Below, one piece after another: positions 1 to 6,175 of a stretch of DNA of 6,229 bases; the stretch's first letter is position 1, and each line of letters opens with the position of its first letter. The stretch is from JBDKTH01 sp964558295 (lineage in GTDB: Bacteria; Planctomycetota; Planctomycetia; Pirellulales; Thermoguttaceae), in contig CAZLDQ010000279.1 in NCBI GenBank assembly GCA_964558295.1, positions 1-6,229 on the forward strand. The letters are read 5' to 3'. The position numbers and the translations under genes were made by a program. Below the pieces are notes generated by a model. That model was not told the DNA's origin. It did not search any database and saw only the letters and a list, made by a program, of their open reading frames with translations.

Positions 1-719
1 GACTGTTGCTTAACCGACCCCGGGCTTTGTGCCACTTCCGTTGAAACAAAACACAGCTCGATCGTATCAAACAAATCTCCTGGCGGCAGGGAATCATCAA
101 GCCAGACTTGAAGCCGCCAAATACTCTCCGATGCACGCTCTTTCCTGATATGTACGAAGTCCGAATTGTGATTAACCGTTAAGCTGGCACCCTTACACGC
201 CAGCTTTTCGTTGCCAACGTGAATTTCTACTAGCTTAGCCGCCTTTCCTTCTGCTTTGCCGGGCAGGACGTCGCCGAAATCTAATGCCTTTGGGGTCACA
301 GCAAACGGCAGTGGACATTTGGCCAATACGCGACATATCCCGACAGGCCTTTTCTGGTCATTTGTCCGCACAAAGATCTGAACCGTTCGTTCTGAATCGT
401 AATCAGGCAGTTCAATGACCACCCGCACTTCTGCCTCACCGCGCGACGGGACGATGCCCTTTCGTGGCTTCACTTCCGAACATCCGCATGATGCACGAAT
501 GTCGAACTGCAATGGCCCCCAACCAGCGTTCTGTATAAGGAATGACCCCGAAACTCGTTCCCTCGGCCTGTCGGCTTTTAGCGTGAGCTGCTCCGTAGAT
601 AGCCTTAAGACTGGACACCGCACGCAAGAGATCGTTTTGGCGACCGCCCACGCGCACAACAACACTACTGCCAACAGAACTCCAAACAGCAACAAGCTGC
701 GAGCGACTCTCGGCTTCAT
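1..719 (-). CDS. DUF1573 domain protein, membrane-anchored or secreted (C-terminus beyond window)
   Basis: Open minus-strand frame of 239 codons from ATG at 719-717 to position 1 with no stop, so the 3' end lies outside the window. Residues 1-8 are basic (MKPRVARS) and about 9-28 form one hydrophobic helix, a signal peptide or anchor, so the rest should lie outside the cytoplasm. A CxxC (C32-V-R-C35) follows. Residues about 58-135 match DUF1573: a beta strand, NAGWGPL, then the hallmark SCGC (77-80), then a proline and a strand-rich stretch (VRVVIELP, VQIFVRTND). Residues about 140-230 look like a second Ig-like module (KALDFGDVLPGKA). DUF1573 proteins are mostly of unknown function with an immunoglobulin-like (ASH/MSP) fold. 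The start is set by a strong ribosome site 6 nt upstream. The start overlaps the stop of the decayed gene upstream as ATGA, implying former translational coupling. Codons read cleanly and I see no damage in the visible part. Confidence 0.86.
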   Translation of the reverse strand, partial: MKPRVARSLLLFGVLLAVVLLCAWAVAKTISCVRCPVLRLSTEQLTLKADRPRERVSGSFLIQNAGWGPLQFDIRASCGCSEVKPRKGIVPSRGEAEVRVVIELPDYDSERTVQIFVRTNDQKRPVGICRVLAKCPLPFAVTPKALDFGDVLPGKAEGKAAKLVEIHVGNEKLACKGASLTVNHNSDFVHIRKERASESIWRLQVWLDDSLPPGDLFDTIELCFVSTEVAQSPGSVKQQ

Positions 720-1596
720 CCACGGCCCCTCCCTGCTCCACCCGCAATTTTCTTCAAACTACGCCACGTCGTATCAACCACGCTTACAGCAGTACCAGCC
801 AACCGAATCGCGTTTGGCATTTGGGAAAAACGCACCCTGGTACTCAAAAGCCGACCCGCATCACAGACGCGATTACGGAACACCCAAGGATTGGCCAAGG
901 CGACACAAAACGAGCCTTCAACTAACGCCAGCCCCACTTTACTCTTGCCAGAGCTCAACTCCGCCCTGTCGCCCTGCACCACAAAAACATCTTCTGATAG
1001 TTTGAACAATTGTTATGGCAAAGCAAGACAAACCACCACCCCTTCTCGATACAATCACCAATACCAACACAGCCTAACAGGGAAGAGGCATTACACATCC
1101 ATTTACACTCAGACACAACAACCTTACCGCGTTCAATAACCGCACCAGCGTCAGCCCCTCCCAGCTACGGCACCCACCGCAAACAGAACACGAACAGAAA
1201 TCAGCAGGCCAGATCAACAAAACAACAACTGCTCTACGAATGGCAAACGACGATTCTTTCGGTCGCCACTGCAGGAGCAACAGAACAGGAGAGAAGTGCA
1301 GCACACCAGAACAAAGGATCGACGGACACGCAACAGAAACGGCCGCAGAGACACGTCGTGAGAAGACCTTGCACAGCAACACTCGCACGAAGCCTCCCCA
1401 AAAAACAGCCCGAACTCTACCGCGTCACCCAGAAACCAACGCGCAGAGATAAGTCCATCACATACCACAGATTCCGTCACCCACAGACAGCCCCTCAACG
1501 CTGCCACAAGCAGAAGAGAGACACCGACGGTCGTTCGGACTGAACCACAGCCCGCAACCAGGAAAGACGAGCAATCGCCGAGAATCGTGCCCCCAT
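716..1596 (-). pseudogene. Decayed MauE/DoxX-like redox-associated membrane protein gene
   Basis: No single frame is open, but pieces on the minus strand follow the order of the planctomycete MauE/DoxX-like membrane proteins with a C-terminal CxxC domain, as I remember them. ATG 1596-1594 follows AGGA by 7 nt and reads MGARFSAIARLSWLRA. About 1543-1397, shifted by one frame, has LLLVAALRG, TESVV, LISARWFLGDAVEFGLFFG (membrane helices). About 1385-1326, in a third frame, has LLCKVFSRRVSAAVSVAC. About 1318-1232 has LVCCTSLLF then SGDRKNRR, where SCGC would be expected. About 1158-990 has VIERGKVVVSE, GIGDCIEKGWWFVLL, CHNNCSNYQ; the family has roughly HHDCPxCQ, so the second cysteine became tyrosine (TAT, 999-997). 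About 991-716 has GLALVEG, ANPWVFRN, RFSQMPNAIRL and ends at TGA overlapping the DUF1573 start. The 881 bp fit a gene of about 290 codons. At least four frame changes and an internal TAG make it non-functional. The family assignment is inference from pieced motifs; weakest for 1318-1160. Confidence 0.62.
726..733 (-). promoter_or_regulatory. Ribosome binding site of the DUF1573 gene
   Basis: On the minus strand GGGAGGGG lies 6 nt before the ATG at 719-717. This strong purine tract fixes the start. It sits inside the last codons of the decayed upstream reading frame, as expected for coupled genes. Confidence 0.7.
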
Positions 1597-1667
1597 GATC
1601 ACATCCTGCTCCCTGCGGCGAAGACGCTGGCTATAGATGCGGCCGGACTTCAACAGAATTGCTAGCG

Positions 1668-1695
1668 ATTATAGCGTGTTTTGGTTCGTTGTCAA
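1668..1695 (-). promoter_or_regulatory. Perfect-consensus sigma70-type promoter for the minus-strand operon
   Basis: Read on the minus strand: TTGACA at 1695-1690, a 16 bp spacer, TATAAT at 1673-1668. Both hexamers match the bacterial consensus exactly. Transcription would begin near 1661, giving a leader of about 65 nt to the ATG at 1596. It points into the decayed redox gene and through it to the DUF1573 gene, so it probably still drives the latter. The -35 element lies within about 50 bp of the recognisable transposase remnant. Confidence 0.75.
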
Positions 1696-1740
1696 TGGCC
1701 CGCGTCCATGCGTTTTCGGCAAAGCTGCCTGTCGCGACTG

Positions 1741-2341
1741 GGGAAGATGGGGCAGATCCGCAATCTCGTGTCGGAGGTGAAGCATCCTCGTCCCGGAGAG
1801 TTTGCCGCGTGTCCTCAAGACATTTGGGTGAACAGTCATGGGGAAGTATTGATCGTGGAACGCGTTGGCGATGTGTCGGCAGATGTTGGAACGTCTGAGA
1901 GGAGCCGGCAAGGCGCTTTGCGGGGAGGGAACGGCCGAGGCTGAGGCCTGGCGAACTGCCAGCCGCGAGTCCCGGCCGAAGGAGGCGGCCGAGGCTCCGC
2001 GCCCACCTGCAAACGCCCCAATAGCACTTCGGCCATTCGCCGATCAGGCTGACGGCCCTGACCAACTACTTCCGCCACCAGGCAAGCCAATTCAACAGCC
2101 CGCACCTTGCCGAAGGGCGAGCGATCGGCAGCAGTTCGGTCGAAGGGGCCTGTAAGCACCTGACAGTCGGCGTCTCAAACAAACCGGAGCTCGTCGGCTT
2201 GTCCGTCCGGTCAATCGCGTGGCCATTCGCATAGGCATGAACTGCAGCGATTGGCGGGACCGCTACCGGGTCCGCTCCCGCTTAATGCCCAAGAAATCGT
2301 TACTGCACGCGAAGGGGATTGAAATGAGGTTGTGCGATTGA
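1741..2341 (+). pseudogene. ISKra4-like transposase remnant, C-terminal half only
   Basis: Pieces in three frames match in order the C-terminal half of ISKra4-type transposases. At 1746-1757 DGAD is the expected GDGA acidic motif, then IRNLVSEV follows in another frame (from 1756). About 1874-1953, in a third frame, reads MLERLRGAGKALCGEGT then AEAEAW; the family has an ERLW..GKA...GEGT..A.AW block. About 2055-2162 reads LTNYFRHQA, AEGRAIGSSSVEGACKHL, with the likely catalytic glutamate at 2142-2144. One base is then missing and 2171-2341 continues RLKQTGARRLVRPVNRVA, DWRDRY, ending at TGA 2339-2341. Stops interrupt the middle (TAG near 2022 in the final frame). No N-terminal half is visible upstream, where the sequence changes to the minus-strand operon promoter. 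It differs in residues from the second remnant, so the two are not a simple duplication. Confidence 0.66.
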
Positions 2342-2400
2342 GGGAATAGGCAAGATGGGACGTTAAAGGGGGGCGTCAACTGAAGATCCCCAATCGTCGT

Positions 2401-2406
2401 GAGAGG
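2401..2406 (+). promoter_or_regulatory. Relict ribosome binding site of the second transposase
   Basis: GAGAGG stands 5 nt before ATG 2412-2414. That ATG is in frame with the conserved N-terminal coding segment but is cut off by TGA at 2436-2438, so this is probably the original start signal of the now broken transposase. Confidence 0.45.
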
Positions 2407-2411
2407 TAACA

Positions 2412-3769
2412 ATGGCTATTTTAGTCACAGCGGAGTGACGCGAGCAATTGCATCGATTGTTGGACGAGATGCTCAACCAGTTGCCGTCCAAGCTGGAGAG
2501 TCTGACCGAGGCCGAGGAGCGACTCCAGCCAGGACTGCGGCGTCTGGGAGCAGCGAGCCTGCAGGGGTGGGCGGAGTCGGCCAGTAGGACGCCGCCGGCG
2601 TGTCCGCAGTTTGGCGTGTCGATGCGGCATCGCGGTTTGGCACGTCGCACACTGGTGACGGTGCTCGGCACGATTCGCGCTGCTCGGCCACGACGGCGTT
2701 GTGATTGCTGTGGCAAGGAGAGTGATCTGCATGATGCGCTGCTGTGCTTGGAGTCACGCGGAGCAGCCTACGGCCGCAACCAAAAGTTTGCTACGAAAAC
2801 AAGCTTTTACAAGTTTGTTATTTGGAAAGCCGCCGCGGCGGTATCGCGGCTGGGCTAGTTGTTGCCCTCCTGCGAGTTGTCCTAGCGATTCCTGATGGAG
2901 GGCTACAGCATCGAAGTGAGCAAGCATTCGATCGAAGCGGTCGTTGATCACGCCAGCAAGAGACTCCTGGCCGCGGATGACGCGGTGCGTGAGGCCTGCT
3001 TTGCGGCGGACCGGGGAGTATCCAGACCGCCATGAAGGTAGTAATTTACCCGGAAAGTGTGGCCGTTTACGCCGATGGCACGATGATTCACGCCAAAGAG
3101 GACTGGCGTGAGATCTGCGTCGGCCGCGTCCTGGCCTGGGGGGGGCCAAGGGCGGCGAGTGCGACAGCGATCGTTCGCCCGCTTCCTGTCGCTGGAGTCC
3201 TTTGGACGACAGCTGATAGTCGAGGCCCACGCGGCGGGGTACGTGCGTGCGCGAAAGCGAGTGTTACAGGGAGGTGGCGCGCACTGGTTGTGGGAATTGG
3301 CGACCCTGCACTTTCCCGAGGCGACGCGCGTGCTAGACTGATGCCATCTCAGCGAAAACGTGCATGAGGCCGCCAAGGCGGTCTTCGGCGAAGGGTAGGA
3401 AGCGAGCAAGTCCTGGGCAAAGTCTCGCCTCGACGAGCTTTGGAAGGGCCAATGGTGCGCCAAGCGGTCGCGGAACTGTACAAGCGTCTGCGTTCGAAGC
3501 CTAAGCGAGAAGCCCTGCGCAAGCTGGAAGTGTACTTAAAGAACAATGCCGAACGGATAGGCTGCCCGCGTTACCACGCCCTGGGGCTTCTGATCGGGTG
3601 CGGGCCGGTGGAATGGGCGTGCAAGGCCCTGATGGGCGGACGCTGCAAGCAAGCCGGAATGCGGAACTGGCGACGCCGCGGCGCCGAAACCGTTCTTCGC
3701 CTCCGTGCCGCCCAAGTCGACGAGGAGTTCGGCCCCCTCTGGGATTCCCGACTTTGCCGTGCTGTCTAA
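2412..3769 (+). pseudogene. Near full-length ISKra4-like transposase, broken by stops and frameshifts
   Basis: The span (1358 bp, about 450 codons) fits a whole ISKra4-type transposase. From ATG 2412 it reads MAILVTAE, TGA (2436), then REQLHRLLDEM. A zinc-finger-like part follows: CPQFG (2601-2615; the second cysteine is replaced by F) and CDCCG (2700-2714). About 2760-2895 is scrambled across frames with stops. 2895-3030 reads GYSIEVSKHSIEAVVDH. After a shift, 3032-3110 has VYADGT (Asp 3074-3076) and EDWREICVGRV. After another, to about 3440, it reads FARFLSLESFGRQL, QGGGAHWLWELA, VLD-TGA-CHLSENVHEAAKAVFGEG-TAG, WAKSRLDELWKG. A last shift gives 3445-3769: YLKNNAERI, CPRYHALGLLIGCGPVEWACK (Glu 3611-3613), KQAGMR, ending at TAA. 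GGT at 3273-3275 lies where GDGA would put aspartate (GAT). The three stops (2436, 3339, 3396) all fall where tryptophan would fit. The element is dead as read. Confidence 0.82.
2782..2820 (+). repeat. Short A+T-rich inverted and direct repeat inside the second transposase remnant
   Basis: AAAAGTTTG (2782-2790) and CAAGCTTTT (2800-2808) can pair as a 9 bp stem with one G-T wobble and a 9 nt loop. AAGTTTGCTA (2784-2793) recurs as AAGTTTGTTA (2811-2820), 27 bp apart. The patch is A+T-rich within GC-rich sequence and lies where the transposase reading becomes unrecognisable. It may be a footprint of a small insertion or duplication. Confidence 0.4.
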
Positions 3770-3811
3770 ACTCGCCACGAACCATCAGCCACCCCCTCTG
3801 GAGAGCCTTTG

Positions 3812-3840
3812 TTGTGTTCATGCGGCCGGCTGGATATAAT
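3812..3840 (+). promoter_or_regulatory. Probable promoter of the three-gene plus-strand operon
   Basis: TATAAT at 3835-3840 is a perfect -10 hexamer. TTGTGT at 3812-3817, 17 bp upstream, matches the -35 consensus at its first three bases. The start point would be near 3847, leaving a leader of about 95 nt before the ATG at 3941. It lies just outside the proposed right end of the dead insertion sequence. Confidence 0.5.
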
Positions 3841-3930
3841 CCGGGCATTTGCACGCTGACCGGATGCTCGCCTTGTTTGGTCTTTTGCCGGTGATTCGTC
3901 AATAGTTTCGTTGGCTCACAGTTTTTCCTT

Positions 3931-3937
3931 AGGGGGG
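3931..3937 (+). promoter_or_regulatory. Ribosome binding site choosing the start at 3941
   Basis: AGGGGGG ends 3 nt before ATG 3941-3943. An in-frame TTG at 3911 would add ten residues but has no comparable site upstream, so the ATG is preferred. Confidence 0.55.
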
Positions 3938-3940
3938 CAT

Positions 3941-4159
3941 ATGGACGAACAGGGTGATCTCACCAATCCTTGGTTGTTGGCAGAATTCTGTTGCTGGACG
4001 ATGGTCGTCCTGGCGCCGATTCTGACATGGGTCAATGGGCCAGCTGTTTCGACCGATCAGTTTGTCGTCCGAACGATCGTCTTTGTCCTCGCGTTGAGTG
4101 GCGCTATCGGGCTTCGCGTGACTAACATCGTTCGGAAAAGAGGCAACAAGGCCAAATGA
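3941..4159 (+). CDS. Small two-helix membrane protein of unknown function
   Basis: Seventy-two residues from ATG 3941, which follows a G-rich ribosome site; starting at the in-frame TTG 3911 would give 82. About residues 10-30 (LLAEFCCWTMVVLAPILTWV) and 38-58 (FVVRTIVFVLALSGAIGLRV) are hydrophobic enough to span the membrane. The short acidic N-terminus (MDEQGD) and the basic tail (RKRGNKAK) suggest that the tail is cytoplasmic. I recognise no family and claim no function. Its stop overlaps the start of the hydrolase gene as ATGA (4156-4159), so the two are probably translated together, and it is the first gene of the operon. The coding assignment rests on the ribosome site, the overlap and the clean helix pattern, not on homology. 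Confidence 0.68.
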   Translation: MDEQGDLTNPWLLAEFCCWTMVVLAPILTWVNGPAVSTDQFVVRTIVFVLALSGAIGLRVTNIVRKRGNKAK

Positions 4160-4920
4160 GCGTTCAACCGGGCAACAGGATTCCCGCCGGTGGGGCTGGC
4201 GGCCGCGGGCTTCTGCTTGGGTGGCTTCTCCTGACGTCGCTTGTGACGTTGGGCTGCTCTCTGCAGGACGAACCCCAGGAGGCGGTGTGTTTCTCGGTTG
4301 GCAACGACAAGACCATCGATTGCCTGGTATACCTGCCCCAAGGATATCGCAATGGCGATGCCCAATGGCCGTTGGTCCTCTTTCTCCATGGAGTTGGGGA
4401 GTGCGGCGACGACCTTGAGATCGTCAAGAAACACGGGCTCCCAAAGGTTTTGGAAAAGGGGATGCCGCTGCCCTTCCTCGTTGTCTCGCCACAGGCTCGA
4501 TCCCGCGGTTGGAATCCGGACGTGCTCCTTGCTCTCTTGGATCGGATTGTCGATCGTTATCGGGTTGATCGAGACCGTATCTATGTGACCGGTCTGAGCA
4601 TGGGAGGCTACGGAACCTGGGCGTTGGCAGCCGCGGCTCCCAGGCGATTTGCGGCCGCCGTGCCGATCTGCGGTGGAGGTGATCCAGCCTGGGCCGATCG
4701 GCTGAAGGATTTGCCCCTCTGGGTATTCCATGGAGCCAAGGATGATACCGTGCCGATCGCGAAATCGGAGAAGATGGTTCAAGCATTGCGGGCCATGGGA
4801 GGCAATGTTGAATTCACCGTCTATCCCGAAACTGGCCACGACTGCTGGACAGTGACCTACGACGATCCTAAACTGTACGAATGGCTGTTGCAGCACCATC
4901 GACGGCAGGTCGGGCATTGA
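4156..4920 (+). CDS. Secreted lipoprotein alpha/beta hydrolase (esterase/dienelactone hydrolase-like)
   Basis: A 254-residue serine hydrolase of the alpha/beta fold, closest in pattern to the prolyl-oligopeptidase/dienelactone-hydrolase-like and feruloyl-esterase-like proteins common in planctomycetes. Residues 17-33 are a hydrophobic export signal ending VTLGC, so C34 may be lipidated (the lipobox is imperfect, with Thr at -3) and the enzyme should be anchored outside the cytoplasm. Residues 72-79 (PLVLFLHG) hold the oxyanion-loop HG. The nucleophile elbow is GLSMGG with Ser148. Acid: Asp196 in HGAKDDTVP. Base: His228 in ETGHDCW. The triad is complete and spacing is normal, so it should be active. 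The substrate cannot be read from sequence; an ester, possibly of a polysaccharide or polyester, is likely. It starts at the ATGA overlap with the small membrane protein and ends 25 bp before the pilin-like gene, within one operon. Confidence 0.88.
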   Translation: MSVQPGNRIPAGGAGGRGLLLGWLLLTSLVTLGCSLQDEPQEAVCFSVGNDKTIDCLVYLPQGYRNGDAQWPLVLFLHGVGECGDDLEIVKKHGLPKVLEKGMPLPFLVVSPQARSRGWNPDVLLALLDRIVDRYRVDRDRIYVTGLSMGGYGTWALAAAAPRRFAAAVPICGGGDPAWADRLKDLPLWVFHGAKDDTVPIAKSEKMVQALRAMGGNVEFTVYPETGHDCWTVTYDDPKLYEWLLQHHRRQVGH

Positions 4921-4931
4921 GACAGGTCAGC

Positions 4932-4937
4932 AAGGGG
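4932..4937 (+). promoter_or_regulatory. Ribosome binding site of the DUF1559 gene
   Basis: AAGGGG lies 8 nt before ATG 4946-4948 and only 2 nt before ATG 4940. Spacing favours 4946. An in-frame GTG at 4937 overlaps the site itself and is unlikely as the start. Confidence 0.55.
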
Positions 4938-4945
4938 TGATGAGT

Positions 4946-6175
4946 ATGAGCGATTCGGGGCGAAACGGTTGGACACTGCTGGAGACGGTGGTGGTGATCG
5001 TCGTTGTTGGCACTGCCGTGGCTTTGGTCATGGTGGGGCTTTCGCTTGGCCGGGAACGAGCCCGGCGCGCTGGTTGCCAGAACCACCTTCGAGAGCTCGG
5101 TGTGGCGATGCAGAGCTACCATCAAGCGTACGGCATGCTGCCGCCGGCGGTTATTCGCGAGGACTCGCGAACAGCGATTGTGCTGAAGAATCTCACCAGC
5201 AAAGGCGTCAATTACTCCTTGCGTAGGACGTACGCGAATTGGGTCATTCTGCTTCTGCCGCATCTCGGGCACCAGGAGTTGGCGGCTGCCTTCAATCAGA
5301 GCGTTCCTGTCACTGATCCGGCCAATGCCGAGGCACGGATGACGGAACTCGCGGTGATGAAGTGTCCTAGCGATCGCTACAACCGGGCTGACAACGCGTG
5401 CCGAGTGATTCCGCTGATTGGCGCAGAGGGCACATTCGCCCGAGGCAACTACGCGATTAACGCCGGCGTCAGCGACTTGGTTTTTGTTCCTGGAAAGCCC
5501 TGGTCGCCACGCCCTAACGGCCTGAACTGCAAGTACACAAACGCGTCGGGCGAGGCCGGCGATTTGGTCGAACGGGTGTGGGGCAGTGGTGTCGCTGGCA
5601 TCAACAAGTCCTTTTCCGTTCAAGAGTTCCAGAATGGACTCTCGAACCTAGTGGGAATCGACGAGGTGCGGGCAGGCCTGACGATCGATGACGTCCGTGG
5701 CACCTGGGCGCTAGGAGCAGCCGGCGCGAGCCTCACCCTCGGGCATGGCCTCATCGGCGATGCTTCCGGTCCGAATTGCCGACGGCCGCGTTCCGACGAC
5801 ATTATCGGCTGCAACCAGGTCCATAAGATCTTTGGCCAGGAGGCCATGGTCCGCCAAGGGATGCCGTGTGCCTCGTATGTCCTTAGCGAGCAGGCAACCG
5901 CTAGGAGTATGCACCCCGGCGGCGTCTATGCCCTAATGATGGACGGCTCAGCCAGGTTCTTCACTGATGAGATGGATTTGAGCGTCTGGCACTCCGTCCA
6001 TTCCAGGGAGACACGAGAGGTATCGGTTCCCGTGAGCTACGAAGCCTCTGACGTTGGCAAGAGGACGCCCCCCTCCCCTGAACCGGCCCACCCATTGCCA
6101 GAGGGTGTTGAGTTCCTTACGAACTCCATCGGCGTGAAGCTGGTACGAATCCGCCCTGGCGAGTTTGTCATGTGA
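4946..6175 (+). CDS. DUF1559 pilin-like protein ending in a truncated FGE/SUMF1-type motif
   Basis: From ATG 4946 this is a 409-residue protein. Residues 5-25 form a type IV prepilin-like leader: GRNG, cleavage after G8, then WTLLE with Glu13 at the +5 position and a long Val-rich helix; W replaces the usual F. The DUF1559 core follows: CQNHLRELGVAMQSYHQAYG (about 44-63), LLLPHLGH, MKCPSD, GNYAINAG, GTWALGAAG, and the hallmark H-x9-DG (His323, Asp333-Gly334, followed by SARFF). Family members are abundant secreted, pseudopilin-like proteins of planctomycetes with unknown role. After a proline-rich linker (PPSPEPAHPLPEG), the last 17 residues (NSIGVKLVRIRPGEFVM, from 393) closely resemble the first strand of formylglycine-generating-enzyme/SUMF1 domains, which normally continue with MGS. 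TGA 6173-6175 stops it there. Either the extension is a stub or a nonsense change has cut a longer fusion. Third gene of the operon. Confidence 0.87.
   Translation: MSDSGRNGWTLLETVVVIVVVGTAVALVMVGLSLGRERARRAGCQNHLRELGVAMQSYHQAYGMLPPAVIREDSRTAIVLKNLTSKGVNYSLRRTYANWVILLLPHLGHQELAAAFNQSVPVTDPANAEARMTELAVMKCPSDRYNRADNACRVIPLIGAEGTFARGNYAINAGVSDLVFVPGKPWSPRPNGLNCKYTNASGEAGDLVERVWGSGVAGINKSFSVQEFQNGLSNLVGIDEVRAGLTIDDVRGTWALGAAGASLTLGHGLIGDASGPNCRRPRSDDIIGCNQVHKIFGQEAMVRQGMPCASYVLSEQATARSMHPGGVYALMMDGSARFFTDEMDLSVWHSVHSRETREVSVPVSYEASDVGKRTPPSPEPAHPLPEGVEFLTNSIGVKLVRIRPGEFVM

Larger units (their letters stand above)
2368..3796 (+). mobile_element. Possible extent of the second, decayed ISKra4-like insertion sequence
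   Basis: The second transposase remnant is flanked on the left by GGGGGGCGTCAACTG (2368-2382) and on the right by CATCAGCCACCCCC (3783-3796). The reverse complement of the latter begins GGGGGTGGCTGATG, a weak partial match to the left sequence, so these may be worn terminal inverted repeats. The implied length of about 1.43 kb suits this family. I see no matching target duplication. The ends are tentative. Confidence 0.25.

Noticed and set aside
415..1005. Long plus-strand open frame of 196 codons opposite the DUF1573 gene
   Set aside because: It is antisense to a minus-strand frame with a recognisable family motif, start and ribosome site; its translation is low-complexity and resembles no family.
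1010..1543. Plus-strand open frame of 177 codons, rich in Thr, Gln, Arg and Pro
   Set aside because: Open only because the plus strand is poor in T here. The composition reflects the A+C bias, and the minus strand carries ordered family motifs and a perfect promoter.
1021..1560. A-poor minus strand as the variable region of a diversity-generating retroelement
   Set aside because: There is no reverse transcriptase, template repeat or C-type lectin domain in the window, and the region carries remnants of a redox membrane gene.
1631..2159. Minus-strand open frames opposite the first transposase remnant
   Set aside because: They are GC-rich antisense shadows; conserved transposase blocks lie on the plus strand.
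2366..2390. GGGGGG...CCCC arrangement as an intrinsic terminator
   Set aside because: The intervening bases do not form a stable stem and no T-run follows.
4057..4917. Minus-strand open frame of 286 codons
   Set aside because: It is fully antisense to the small membrane protein and the hydrolase, whose catalytic triad and ATGA overlap show that the plus strand is coding.
4868..5623. Minus-strand open frame of 251 codons
   Set aside because: Antisense to the DUF1559 gene, which has a prepilin leader and the H-x9-DG motif; no family resemblance of its own.
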